DNA of 64,000 nucleotides from Pseudomonadota bacterium (GCA_023404705.1 JAEYAU010000234.1:1-64000), one strand, 5' to 3'. Shown: positions 7,636 through 16,177, counted from the stretch's first letter. The notes: generated by a model from the letters alone, not told the origin. Program-made: numbers and translations.

Positions 7636-8652
7636 ATGCGCGCAGCCGTCTTGCACGACGTCCGGGATATCCGGCTGGACGAGATTCCGCGGCCGGTGCC
7701 GCAGAATGGCGACGTGCTGGTGCGCGTGAAGGCGGTGGGCGTCTGCGGCAGCGATCTGCACTCCTATCTCGAGGGTAGCACGACGGGGCGCACCAAGGTC
7801 TTGCCCTATGTGCTGGGCCACGAGCTCGCCGGCGTGATCCCGGAGGAATCCGCCAAGGCCGCGGGTCTGCGCGCCGGCACGCTGGTCGCGGTGGATCCGG
7901 CGCGGCCCTGCGGGCAGTGCGAGTGGTGCCACCGCGGCCACACCAACCTTTGCCCGAACGTGCGCTTCCTCGGCTATGCGCCGACCAACGGCGCGCTCGC
8001 GGAATTCGTCAGCGTGGCGCCGACGGCGCTGCATCCGGTGCCCGACAGCATCGATGCGGCGGACGCCGCGATCCTCGAGACGCTCGGCGTCGCGATCCAC
8101 GCCATCGATCTCGCCAAGGTCAGGATGATGGAAACGATTGTGGTGCTGGGCTGCGGTGCCGTCGGGCTGCTGCTGGTGCAGCTTGCGCGGCTTGCGGGCG
8201 CGGGGCGGATCATCGCGGTCGATCCGCTCGGCTATCGCGGCAAGCTCGCGCTCGAGCTCGGCGCCAACATCGCGTGCGGCAATCTCGCCGACGCCCTCGA
8301 GGCGACCGCCGGGCGCGGCGCCGACCTGGTGCTTGAGGCGACCGATTCGGCGCAAGGCTTCGACCATGCGGTGCGCGCGAGCCGCATTGGCGGACGCCTG
8401 GTGATCGTCGGCATCCCGGAAGGCAATGCCTACACGCTCAACGCCGCCGAGGCGCGCCGGCGCGGGCTCACGATCAAGTTTTCGCGCCGCATGCCCGAGG
8501 TCTATCCGCGCGCCATCGCGCTCGCCGAGAGCGGCCGCGTGAAGCTGCGTCCGCTCGCCACCCATCATTTCAAGCTGGAAGAGGCGAAGACCGCCTTCGA
8601 AACCCAGGCCGCGCGCCGGGACGGCATCATCAAGGCGATCATTTATCCGTAA
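7636..8652 (+). CDS. Zinc-dependent polyol dehydrogenase (sorbitol/xylitol/threonine dehydrogenase family, MDR)
   Basis: 338 residues from the ATG at 7636, chosen because GGGAG at 7623-7627 lies eight bases upstream; an in-frame ATG at 7612 would add eight residues without a ribosome binding site. Catalytic zinc ligands are visible in GVCGSDLH and GHE. The structural zinc site is the four-Cys cluster CGQCEWCHRGHTNLC. The NAD-binding motif is GCGAVGLL. The family oxidises polyols to ketoses with NAD. Next to a xylulokinase-like gene it probably makes the ketose which that kinase phosphorylates, for example xylitol or arabitol to xylulose. The exact polyol is not determined. Confidence 0.88.
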   Translation: MRAAVLHDVRDIRLDEIPRPVPQNGDVLVRVKAVGVCGSDLHSYLEGSTTGRTKVLPYVLGHELAGVIPEESAKAAGLRAGTLVAVDPARPCGQCEWCHRGHTNLCPNVRFLGYAPTNGALAEFVSVAPTALHPVPDSIDAADAAILETLGVAIHAIDLAKVRMMETIVVLGCGAVGLLLVQLARLAGAGRIIAVDPLGYRGKLALELGANIACGNLADALEATAGRGADLVLEATDSAQGFDHAVRASRIGGRLVIVGIPEGNAYTLNAAEARRRGLTIKFSRRMPEVYPRAIALAESGRVKLRPLATHHFKLEEAKTAFETQAARRDGIIKAIIYP

Positions 8653-8779
8653 GCGCCGGGCTTTCTGCATCGGGCTGGACGTCGGAAGAACATCGCCCCA
8701 GTCGATTGCGTCAGCCTGCAACTCGGTTCACGATCCGCAGAACCGCGAAAGCGCGCCCACGCACTCAACTCGGTCCCTG

Positions 8780-9790
8780 ATGCTCCGTGCCAGCGTTCTG
8801 ATTCCGACCCATGAGCATGCCGCTACGCTGCCCCTGGCGGTCGCGAGCGTCCAGAATCAACGGATCGACGAAATCGAGATCCTGATCGTCGGCGATGGAG
8901 TCGATGATGAGTTGCGCAGGCTCGTCGCGGCTCTCGCGGCTCGCGATTCCCGGATTCGTTTCTTCGATCTGCCAAAGGGCGCGCGCAACGGCGAGGTGAA
9001 TCGCGATATCGCGTTGCGCGAAGCGAGAGGGCACATCGTCTGCTATCAGTCGGACGACGATCTTTGGCTGCCGGGGCATCTGACCGAAATGGAGACGGCG
9101 CTGCAGGACGCCGATTTCGCGCTCGGTATGCACGTGAACGTCGATCCCGAAGGTCGGCTGCGCGGCTATATGTTCGACATCGAAAAGAAGGTTTTCAAGG
9201 AGCCTTGGCTGGCCTGGGTGGACAATGCGTTCGGACCCTGGGCGTCGAACGGTGCAGGACTATCCTTCGCGGCCCATCGACTCGAGGCGTATAGACGATT
9301 GCCCGTCGGGTGGTCGGTCACGCCTACCGGACTGACGACGGACCAATTCATGTGGCACAAGTTCGCCTCGCAACCTTGGTGCAGACTGAAGTATCTGCCG
9401 TTCCCGATCTCCCTACATTTTCCGGCATCGGATCGCAGCACATGGCCGGCGCCCGATCGCGCGCGCGAGCTGGAGCAGTGGAGCGAGATCATCGCGTCGC
9501 CGGACGGCATGCGACGCATCGTCGGCGGCATCATGTCGGATCTCTGCACGCGCCTTCTGGAGCAGCGGGATGACGTCGTCAGGGCGCGCGAGGCAGCCGA
9601 GAACGGAATGGCTCGCGCCGCGGACAGGGTTGACGCGCTGTCGAAGGAGAGCGAACTGCTGGCACAACGGCTTGCCACCGTATCGTCAGAGCGCGACGCG
9701 CTGCTTGAGTCGGCCAGCTGGCGGGTGACGGCGCCGTTACGTGCAATCACGCAGGCATTGAGACGAATCACAGGCCGGCGAGGCGCCTGA
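8780..9790 (+). CDS. Family 2 glycosyltransferase with C-terminal coiled coil
   Basis: 336 residues. The GT-A fold is clear from RASVLIPTHEHAATLPLAVAS at the N-terminus and the sugar-nucleotide metal motif SDDDLW near residue 95. The last 80 residues form a heptad-like coiled coil ending in SASWRVTAPLR, a tail seen in many surface-glycan transferases. There is no signal peptide or membrane span, so it acts at the cytoplasmic face. It is the first gene of a glycan island and its 3' end overlaps the convergent oxidoreductase gene by 23 bases. Donor and acceptor sugars are unknown. Confidence 0.85.
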   Translation: MLRASVLIPTHEHAATLPLAVASVQNQRIDEIEILIVGDGVDDELRRLVAALAARDSRIRFFDLPKGARNGEVNRDIALREARGHIVCYQSDDDLWLPGHLTEMETALQDADFALGMHVNVDPEGRLRGYMFDIEKKVFKEPWLAWVDNAFGPWASNGAGLSFAAHRLEAYRRLPVGWSVTPTGLTTDQFMWHKFASQPWCRLKYLPFPISLHFPASDRSTWPAPDRARELEQWSEIIASPDGMRRIVGGIMSDLCTRLLEQRDDVVRAREAAENGMARAADRVDALSKESELLAQRLATVSSERDALLESASWRVTAPLRAITQALRRITGRRGA

Positions 9791-10721
9791 TCGCCGCAAC
9801 CGCCTCCACGGCGTCGGCTGCCTGCTCCACCGGAGCCTTTGGTGGTGGGCCGCCGCGAAGATAGGCAAGAAAGACGGCGAGCTCTTCCAGCAGCGGCATC
9901 TCGACTTGAATCGGCCGCTTCGTCGTGCGAACCGCCTCGTCCTGCCCAACCAGACGTGGTTTTGCGACGATCAGCACGTGATCCGCATAGGCATCCTCGA
10001 GCATGGCCGCGCCGTCTCGGCACAGCAATGTGATAGCGCGACGACGCAACGGGGAACGGGCGCTAATTTCGGTCACGTGCCAAGGCCCGGCATCGATTGC
10101 CGACATGGCGATCAGACCGAAGACGTCACGGTCCGCGACGTCGGCGCAGGCGCTGCGCGGGCGCGGCAGCTCGCCGAGGATTTCGGACGCGATGCTGAAC
10201 TCGTGCGGTAACAAGGTCCAAATACAGTCCGTGTCCGTATAGGCGTGACCGTATCCAAGCCGCTCCGTGCGCAGGCCGATCACGGGGCCGAGCTCCTGCG
10301 ATCTCGCGATAAACGCGAGTGCCTCAACGCCGCGGTGATAACGCCATTTTTCCATGACGAACACGCGGTCCCGGCCACGCTCCGCCAGCTGGCGTGCGCG
10401 TGCCGCATCGTTGCACAAGGGCTTTTCGCAAAAGATCGGTACGCCACGTGGCAATAGGGCTTCGATCACGTCGGCATGGGTGGATGTTGGAGTCGCGATC
10501 ACGAGCCCATCGACCGCGGGGAGGTCCTCGATTCTGCCGACCACTGCGCGCGCGCCGCTTAGTGCCGCGTGTTGCGCGTGCTCGCCCGTCGCCGCGACCG
10601 TTACGGCTGCGCCGAGAGACAGCAGATCGCGCAGAATGAGGCGGCCCCACCGGCCGCAACCGACGAGACCGATCTCCGTCACGACTGGCGCCTGATCTCG
10701 AAAGCCGGTGTCATGCGCCAC
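9768..10721 (-). CDS. Gfo/Idh/MocA-family oxidoreductase
   Basis: 317 residues from a GTG start. The Rossmann motif GLVGCGRWGRL is near residues 18-28, and the conserved EKP motif (FCEKPLC, about residues 96-102) supplies the catalytic Lys of this family. These enzymes oxidise or reduce sugars and nucleotide sugars with NAD(P). The gene lies nine bases downstream of an RmlC-like gene on the same strand, so the two probably form a small operon making a modified sugar for the surface glycan. No ribosome binding site is obvious, which fits translational coupling. Confidence 0.82.
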   Translation of the reverse strand: MAHDTGFRDQAPVVTEIGLVGCGRWGRLILRDLLSLGAAVTVAATGEHAQHAALSGARAVVGRIEDLPAVDGLVIATPTSTHADVIEALLPRGVPIFCEKPLCNDAARARQLAERGRDRVFVMEKWRYHRGVEALAFIARSQELGPVIGLRTERLGYGHAYTDTDCIWTLLPHEFSIASEILGELPRPRSACADVADRDVFGLIAMSAIDAGPWHVTEISARSPLRRRAITLLCRDGAAMLEDAYADHVLIVAKPRLVGQDEAVRTTKRPIQVEMPLLEELAVFLAYLRGGPPPKAPVEQAADAVEAVAAIRRLAGL

Positions 10722-10730
10722 GCGTCGCGG

Positions 10731-11261
10731 TCACGTAAGCTCGACAAAGGCCGCATGGAATCGCGCTTCCAGCTCGGCGAGCGAGCCGGCCCGGCGATCG
10801 CGTTCGCTCAGCTCCGGATCGTCGCATGGCCAGTCGATGCCGAGACGCGGGTCGGCCCAATGGCAACCGAGCTCATCGCTCGGATCGTAATAGGCGTCCA
10901 CCCCGTAAATGTGCAGCGTCGGCTCGTGCGCGTAGAAGCCATGCGCCACGCCGGCGGGGATGCTGACGCCGGTCAGTCGTTCCCCGCTGAATTGGATCAG
11001 GCGCGACGATCCGCGCGTAGGCGATGCGCGGCGCATGTCGAACAGGCCCACGCTCATCCGACCGCTCACCACGACGAGATAGTCGTGATGCTTGCGATGG
11101 ACATGGACCCCGCGGAGCACATTGGGACGCGACATGGTGGCATTCCATTGACAGGGGCGAACGCCCGAGTCCCACTCGTCACGGAAAATCTCCGTGAACG
11201 TGCCGCGGTCGTCGCGATGCATCATCAGAGGCGTGAACCGGACGCCATGGAGATCATCCAT
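10731..11261 (-). CDS. RmlC-like cupin, atypical nucleotide-sugar epimerase or isomerase
   Basis: 176 residues from the ATG at 11261, which has a strong AGGAGGGG site (complement of 11271-11276 region). A longer frame starting at 11345 has no support. The double-stranded beta-helix of the RmlC family is recognisable from DDRGTFTEIFRDEW, a RGVH motif holding the conserved catalytic His, and a DPRLGIDWP tail. After RGVH the sequence is VHRKHHD instead of the usual YQ...P.QAK.V, so the active site differs from a normal 3,5-epimerase. It is divergent from a canonical rmlC, so it probably acts on a related but different sugar. Confidence 0.75.
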   Translation of the reverse strand: MDDLHGVRFTPLMMHRDDRGTFTEIFRDEWDSGVRPCQWNATMSRPNVLRGVHVHRKHHDYLVVVSGRMSVGLFDMRRASPTRGSSRLIQFSGERLTGVSIPAGVAHGFYAHEPTLHIYGVDAYYDPSDELGCHWADPRLGIDWPCDDPELSERDRRAGSLAELEARFHAAFVELT

Positions 11262-11427
11262 GCGCAACCCCCTCCTGGACAGCGCGTTGCGCGTAGCGTG
11301 GAAAGCATTCAACCCGCGCGTCAGCCAACTTACCCAGTAGCACATCTCGCATCTGGCGAAAACTCGAGCGTATTCACGCAGACTGCTTCAGACGTCGAAT
11401 CGAGCTCTTCTCAAGATCTGGATCAGA

Positions 11428-11457
11428 TTGTTCGCAAGCACACTGCATTTCTGATAA
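11428..11457 (+). promoter_or_regulatory. Possible sigma-70-type promoter for rmlC-rmlB
   Basis: TTGTTC at 11428-11433 and TGATAA at 11452-11457 are spaced by 18 bases in an unusually AT-rich divergent gap. The -10 ends only nine bases before the rmlC ATG, so a transcript from it would be almost leaderless. This is a weak call. Confidence 0.25.
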
Positions 11458-11466
11458 CATTCCAGG

Positions 11467-12018
11467 ATGATCGGGGCTGAGGATGTGTATCTCGGCGGCA
11501 TTTGGGTTCGGCCGCTGCGACGTCACCTGGACGCGCGCGGATCGTTTGCGGAATGCTTCAGGGAAGACTGGTTTGCAGGAATCGGAGTGCCGCCCCGCTT
11601 CGTTCAGGACAATATCTCATGCTCCGAACGGGCCGGGACCATTCGAGGACTGCATGCGCAAAGAGCCCCCATGGCGCAGGCCAAGGTGCTGACCGTCGTG
11701 GCCGGCGCAATCTTCGACGTGCTCGTCGATTGCCGGAAGGGGTCGGCAACCTATGGCGAGCACTGTTGTCTGACATTGACTGCAGAGTCGCCCAAGACCG
11801 TTTTCGCGCCAGAAGGCTTCTGCCACGGCTTTATGACCCTGCAGCCGTCCACCGTCGTTCTCTACAAGGTGAGCAACTACTACAGTCCATCGCATGAAAT
11901 CGGAATCCGCTGGAACGATCCCACGCTCGCGGTCCCCTGGCCGCTGAACGGCAAGGATCCGATTGTCTCTCCGAGAGACGCTCAGCTGCCATTGCTGGCC
12001 GACTTCATTCCGCTGTGA
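11467..12018 (+). CDS. rmlC: dTDP-4-dehydrorhamnose 3,5-epimerase
   Basis: 183 residues, the normal RmlC length. The catalytic His lies in TIRGLHAQRAP, followed by AQAKVLTVVAGAIFDV, and the C-terminal half has GFCHGFMTLQ, a YYSPSHE segment and the WNDPTLAVPWP tail of the family. It converts dTDP-4-keto-6-deoxyglucose to the L-configured epimer in the cytoplasm. It runs directly into rmlB, which makes its substrate. rmlA and rmlD are not in the window, so they must be elsewhere or the final sugar is not rhamnose. Confidence 0.88.
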   Translation: MIGAEDVYLGGIWVRPLRRHLDARGSFAECFREDWFAGIGVPPRFVQDNISCSERAGTIRGLHAQRAPMAQAKVLTVVAGAIFDVLVDCRKGSATYGEHCCLTLTAESPKTVFAPEGFCHGFMTLQPSTVVLYKVSNYYSPSHEIGIRWNDPTLAVPWPLNGKDPIVSPRDAQLPLLADFIPL

Positions 12019-12026
12019 GCGCCGTC

Positions 12027-13103
12027 ATGATTCGAGCGCTTGTCACGGGCGGGAGCGGGTTCATCGGGTCGGCCCTAGTCCGGCATCTCGTGCGCGATCG
12101 TCACGCGCAGGTGACGAATGTCGACGCGCTGACCTATGCAGCGACCAATGAGTCGTTGGCCGAAATCGCTTCGCGGCCGAATTACAGGTTCGTGCACGCC
12201 GACGTCTGCGATCTGGATCGCATGCGATCCCTGCTGCTCGAGACCCGTCCGCGATGGATCTTTCATCTTGCGGCCGAGACGCATGTCGATCGCTCGATCG
12301 AGGATCCGCTGCTGTTCGTGCGCACCAATGTGATGGGAACAGCGGTCCTGCTCAAGGCCGCGCTGGAATACTTCGACACGCTGCCGGCCGAGGAACGCGA
12401 GGTCTTCCGCTGGATCCATGCATCGACGGACGAAGTCTTCGGCCCGCGCGACTTGGAGGAGACGGCGGACGAGCGGACGGCCTATCACCCGTCATCGCCT
12501 TACGCGGCGAGCAAGGCTGGCTCCGACCATCTCGCGCATGCCTGGCGGCGCACCTATGGATTGCCGGTGATCGTGACATATTGCTGCAACATCTACGGTC
12601 CTTATCAGTTTCCCGAGAAGCTCATCCCGGTCGTCGTCTCGCGCGCGGCGAGAGGCGACACGATTCCAATCTATGGGACGGGCGAGAACAGGCGTGACTG
12701 GATGTTCGTCGAGGATCACGCGCGAGCGTTGCTGCGCACGGTCCAGCTTGGTCAACCAGGCGCGACCTATTGCCTGGCCGGTCATGCCGAGCGCAGAAAC
12801 ATCGACGTGGTTCATGCCATCTGCGATCTGCTCGACTGCAAGCTCGGACCGCTCGCGAGCGGATCGCGGCGGAGCCTGATCCGCCACGTCGCCGATCGGC
12901 CTGGCCATGATTTCCGGTATGGAATGGACGACGCGCGCAATGTCCGCATGCTGGACTGGCGGCCGTTGATGTCGCTGGAAGACGGCTTGGCCCACACGGT
13001 CGCGTGGTATCTGGACAATAGGCCGTGGTGGGAGCGCTTGCTGCGGCGCGAGGGCGACGTGCCGGGCCGACACGGCCTTGCACGGCCAGTGTCGGGCGCT
13101 TGA
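12027..13103 (+). CDS. rmlB: dTDP-glucose 4,6-dehydratase
   Basis: 358 residues from the ATG at 12027; a GTG at 12015 overlapping the rmlC stop would add four residues. The NAD motif is TGGSGFIGS, AETHVDRSI binds the nucleotide, HASTDEVFG carries the catalytic Asp-Glu equivalent, and YAASKAGSD supplies the Tyr-x3-Lys pair. It dehydrates dTDP-glucose to the 4-keto-6-deoxy intermediate used by the RmlC protein. With the neighbouring glycosyltransferase it points to a 6-deoxyhexose in a surface polysaccharide. Confidence 0.9.
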   Translation: MIRALVTGGSGFIGSALVRHLVRDRHAQVTNVDALTYAATNESLAEIASRPNYRFVHADVCDLDRMRSLLLETRPRWIFHLAAETHVDRSIEDPLLFVRTNVMGTAVLLKAALEYFDTLPAEEREVFRWIHASTDEVFGPRDLEETADERTAYHPSSPYAASKAGSDHLAHAWRRTYGLPVIVTYCCNIYGPYQFPEKLIPVVVSRAARGDTIPIYGTGENRRDWMFVEDHARALLRTVQLGQPGATYCLAGHAERRNIDVVHAICDLLDCKLGPLASGSRRSLIRHVADRPGHDFRYGMDDARNVRMLDWRPLMSLEDGLAHTVAWYLDNRPWWERLLRREGDVPGRHGLARPVSGA

Positions 13104-13231
13104 GCGATGCCTGCGGTTCCGCACCTCTGACCGCGCCTCAGACCAGAATTCGGGGGAAGGCATGATCCGCGATTGATCCCAACGGGCTCGATTGCGTTAC
13201 TCTCCAGTGGGCTGAGTGCTGGAGAGTGCGC

Positions 13232-14206
13232 ATGAACGACACCTCGTTCCAGCCGGTATCCGGCTTCGATCTGCCGCGCTTCGCCGGAATCCCGACTTTC
13301 ATGCGGTTGCCGCACATCCCGCTGGAGGATCCGCGCATCGGCGAGGTCGGGATCGGTCTCGTCGGGGCGCCGTGGGACAGCGGCACCAGCAACCGGCCGG
13401 GCCCGCGGCACGGACCGCGACAGTTGCGCGACTACTCGACCATGGTGCGGGCGCAGAACGGCGCCACCGGCGTACGGCCGTTCGCGCTGGTCAATTGCGC
13501 GGATCTCGGCGACGCGCCGCCCAACCCGGCGGACGTGAACGACACGCTCGATCGTTTCACGCGCTTCTACACGCGCGTGAAGGCGGCCGGGATCGTGCCG
13601 CTCACGGCGGGCGGCGATCATCTGTGCTCGCTGCCGGTGCTGCGCGCGCTGGCGGCCGACGGTCCGGTCGGCATGGTCCACTTCGACAGCCACACGGATC
13701 TCTTCCACAGCTACTTCGGCGGCTACCTCTATATGCACGGCACGCCGTTCCGCCGCGCGGTCGAAGAGAATCTGCTCGATCCCAAGCGGGTGGTGCAGAT
13801 CGGCATCCGCGGCACGACCTATGACGGCGAGGACCGGCAGTTCGCGGATTCGGTCGGCATCCGCGTGATCACGATCGAGGAGTTCTTCGAACGCGGCATT
13901 CCGGATGTGATGAAGGAAGCACGCGCCATCGTCGGCACCAAGCCGACCTATGTCTCCTACGACGTCGATTTCGTCGACCCGGCTTTCGCGCCCGGCACCG
14001 GCACGCCGGAGGTCGGCGGGCCGAACTCGTTCCAGGCCCTGCAGGTGGTGCGCGAGCTCGCGGGGATCGACATCATCGGCGCCGACGTGGTCGAGGTCTC
14101 GCCGCCGTTCGATCCCTCGGGCGCGACCGCCTGGCTCGGCGTCTCGATCATGTTCGAGCTGCTCTGCGTGATGGCACTCGCGGTGCAGAAGCGGCGCGGG
14201 AATTAG
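13232..14206 (+). CDS. speB: Agmatinase/ureohydrolase family enzyme
   Basis: 324 residues from the ATG at 13232; GGAGAG at 13220-13225 supports it, and a GTG at 13226 is an alternative. All manganese ligands of the arginase fold are present: GGDH, DSHTD (D-x-H-x-D) and SYDVDFVDP (two Asp). The family releases urea from agmatine or related guanidino compounds such as guanidinobutyrate. The adjacent Lrp regulator, PLP enzyme and peptide transporter suggest a role in amino-acid or guanidino-compound catabolism rather than polyamine synthesis. It ends four bases inside the convergent lrp gene. The exact guanidine substrate is not assigned. Confidence 0.85.
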   Translation: MNDTSFQPVSGFDLPRFAGIPTFMRLPHIPLEDPRIGEVGIGLVGAPWDSGTSNRPGPRHGPRQLRDYSTMVRAQNGATGVRPFALVNCADLGDAPPNPADVNDTLDRFTRFYTRVKAAGIVPLTAGGDHLCSLPVLRALAADGPVGMVHFDSHTDLFHSYFGGYLYMHGTPFRRAVEENLLDPKRVVQIGIRGTTYDGEDRQFADSVGIRVITIEEFFERGIPDVMKEARAIVGTKPTYVSYDVDFVDPAFAPGTGTPEVGGPNSFQALQVVRELAGIDIIGADVVEVSPPFDPSGATAWLGVSIMFELLCVMALAVQKRRGN

Positions 14207-14703
14207 GGCTCCAGCCGCAGCTTGGTCTCGTATTTCACGCGCGACAGATTGAAGCTTGTTCGAAAGCGCTTGATGTTGTGCTCGTTGGCGAGCACGCGGC
14301 GCGCAAAGCCGTTGTAGGCCTCCATGTCGCTGCAGGTGACGACCAGCAGGTAATCGATCTCGCCCGAGACGAAGTAGCACTGCTGCACCTCGGGCTCGGC
14401 CGCCATCTTGCGCTCGAAGGCGGCGAGCACGTCCTCGCGCTGGCGATCGAGCTCGACGCCGACGAAGGCGACGATGCTCTGGCCGACCCGCGCGGGATCG
14501 ACGATCGCGACGTCGCGCACGATCACGGCCTCCTCGCGCAGCCGGCGTACGCGCTTGAGGCAGGCGGGCGGCGATAGCCCGACCCTCTCGGCAAGCCCCA
14601 GGTTGGTGATCTGGTTGTCCTCCTGCAGCGCGTCGAGGATGCGCCGGTCGATGGCGTCCAGCGCGATCGGCGGGGGCGGCGGCTTGCGGGCGGGACTTTT
14701 CAT
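14203..14703 (-). CDS. Lrp/AsnC-family transcriptional regulator
   Basis: 166 residues. The N-terminal helix-turn-helix (ILDALQEDNQITNLGLAERVGLSPPACLKRVRRL, roughly residues 22-55) is followed by a RAM effector domain with YFVSGEIDYLLVV. GGAG lies seven bases before the ATG. A Pro-rich N-terminal tail (KPPPPPIALD) precedes the DNA-binding domain. It is divergent from the SHMT-like gene and an inverted repeat sits between them, so it probably senses an amino acid and controls that gene and its own. Confidence 0.92.
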   Translation of the reverse strand: MKSPARKPPPPPIALDAIDRRILDALQEDNQITNLGLAERVGLSPPACLKRVRRLREEAVIVRDVAIVDPARVGQSIVAFVGVELDRQREDVLAAFERKMAAEPEVQQCYFVSGEIDYLLVVTCSDMEAYNGFARRVLANEHNIKRFRTSFNLSRVKYETKLRLEP

Positions 14704-14741
14704 AGATTTCTCCGAGGCGGCTGCCCGACATTCCAGAATGA

Positions 14742-14768
14742 AAATTTCGCCAAGTCCAATCGAAATTT
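14742..14768. promoter_or_regulatory. Inverted repeat AAATTTCG-N11-CGAAATTT, candidate Lrp-family operator
   Basis: AAATTTCG at 14742-14749 and CGAAATTT at 14761-14768 are exact reverse complements separated by 11 bases, in the 115-base divergent gap between the Lrp-type gene and the SHMT-like gene. The AT-rich arms stand out in GC-rich DNA. The position, about 40-50 bases from either start, fits an autoregulatory operator. Confidence 0.6.
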
Positions 14769-14818
14769 CTTGTCATGGATTTCGCGGTAAGCTCCAGCAG
14801 CGCTTTTGGAGAGCCGCC

Positions 14819-16177
14819 ATGAACCGCCCCGAACGCCCCAACCGCCTGGAAGTGCACGACCGCGATGCGCTGGCCCTCGCCAGCGCCGCACTCGATGCCT
14901 GCCGCGACGCCAGCGAGATGGGCGCGCGGGTGAAGGAGGCGGTCGCGCGCAACGCCGCGTGGCGGGGCGAGAGCTGCATCAACCTGCTGGCGCCCGAGGC
15001 GCCGACCAGCCCGGGCGTGCGCGCACTGCTCGCCGCCGAGATCGGGACGCGCGCCGCCGAAGGACACATCGGTCCGGTGAACCGCTGGTTCGCGGGCACG
15101 CGCCATATCGACGAGGTCGAGGCGCTTTGCGTCGAGCTGATGAAGCGGCATTTCCGCTGCAACTACGCGGACCACCGCATGTGCGCCTCGATGATCGGCA
15201 ATGCGGTCGTCTACACGGCGCTGAGCCAGCCGGGCGATGTCGTGATGACGGCGGCGCAGCCGGTCGGCGGCCATTCGTCGAACCGGCTCGACGGGCCGGC
15301 CGGGGCCATGGGCCGCAAGGTGGTCGACATTCCGTTCGATCCGCACGAGCTCACGGTCGACATCGATCTTTTTCGTCGCGCCGCGCCGCTGGTGCAGCCG
15401 AAGCTGGTGGCGCTCGGCCTCTCGATGACGCTGTTCCCGCAGCCGATCGCCGCGATGAAAGAGGTGATCGCCGAGTGGGGCGGGCGTTTCTTCTTCGACG
15501 CGGCGCATCAGCTCGGCCTGATCGGCGGCGGCCAGTTCCAGGACCCGCTGAAGGAGGGCGCCGACATCATGACGGGCTCTGCGGGCAAAACCTTCGCGGG
15601 CCCGCAGTCCGGCATCATCGTCTGGGACGATCCGGAGATCACCGAGGCCGTGACCACCGCGGTGTTTCCGGTCTGGGCCGCGACGCATCAGGTGAACCGC
15701 GTCGCTGCGCTCGCGCTCGCGACCGCGGAAGCGCTCGCGTTCGGACACGAGCTGCAGGCGCAAATCGTCGCCAATGCGCAAGCGCTCGCGCGCGCCTTGC
15801 AGGAGCGCGGGATCCCGATGCTCGGCGCGCACAAGGGATTCACCACGACCCATCAGGCGATTGCCGACGTGACGAAGTACGGCCGCGGCCTGAAGGTCGC
15901 GCAGACGCTCGAGCGCGCCAACATCATCGTCAACAAGAACCTGTTGCCGTCCGACCGCAAAGAGGACTGGGATTATCCGGGCGGCCTGCGCATCGGCACC
16001 ATCGAGGTGACGCGCTTCGGCATGAAGGAGGGCGAGATGGAGGCGATCGCCGAGCTGATCGCGCGCATCGTCGTGCGCGGCGAGGCGCCCGAGGCCGTGC
16101 AACCTGAGGCGGTCGCGCTGCGGCGTGCATTCCCCACACTCTATTATTGCTTCGAGCACGGCCTGCCGCCGGCGTGA
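14819..16177 (+). CDS. SHMT-like PLP-dependent enzyme with atypical active-site motif
   Basis: 452 residues from the ATG at 14819, with GGAGAG seven bases upstream. It follows the serine hydroxymethyltransferase fold: NLLAPEAPTSPGV with E60, AEGHIGP with RWFAGTRHIDEVE in the substrate region, GGHSSN with H152, and FFFDAAH with D227 and H230. The expected PLP lysine is K257 in GSAGKTFAGPQSG, where true SHMTs have TTTHK followed by RGPRGG. This difference suggests an aldolase or hydroxymethyltransferase acting on another amino acid. It is divergent from an Lrp regulator and precedes a peptide ABC transporter. It should not be assumed to be the housekeeping GlyA. Confidence 0.8.
   Translation: MNRPERPNRLEVHDRDALALASAALDACRDASEMGARVKEAVARNAAWRGESCINLLAPEAPTSPGVRALLAAEIGTRAAEGHIGPVNRWFAGTRHIDEVEALCVELMKRHFRCNYADHRMCASMIGNAVVYTALSQPGDVVMTAAQPVGGHSSNRLDGPAGAMGRKVVDIPFDPHELTVDIDLFRRAAPLVQPKLVALGLSMTLFPQPIAAMKEVIAEWGGRFFFDAAHQLGLIGGGQFQDPLKEGADIMTGSAGKTFAGPQSGIIVWDDPEITEAVTTAVFPVWAATHQVNRVAALALATAEALAFGHELQAQIVANAQALARALQERGIPMLGAHKGFTTTHQAIADVTKYGRGLKVAQTLERANIIVNKNLLPSDRKEDWDYPGGLRIGTIEVTRFGMKEGEMEAIAELIARIVVRGEAPEAVQPEAVALRRAFPTLYYCFEHGLPPA

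Noticed and set aside
14819..16177. Annotation as housekeeping glyA
   Set aside because: The TTTHK lysine motif and following loop are changed, and the context is a regulated catabolic region.
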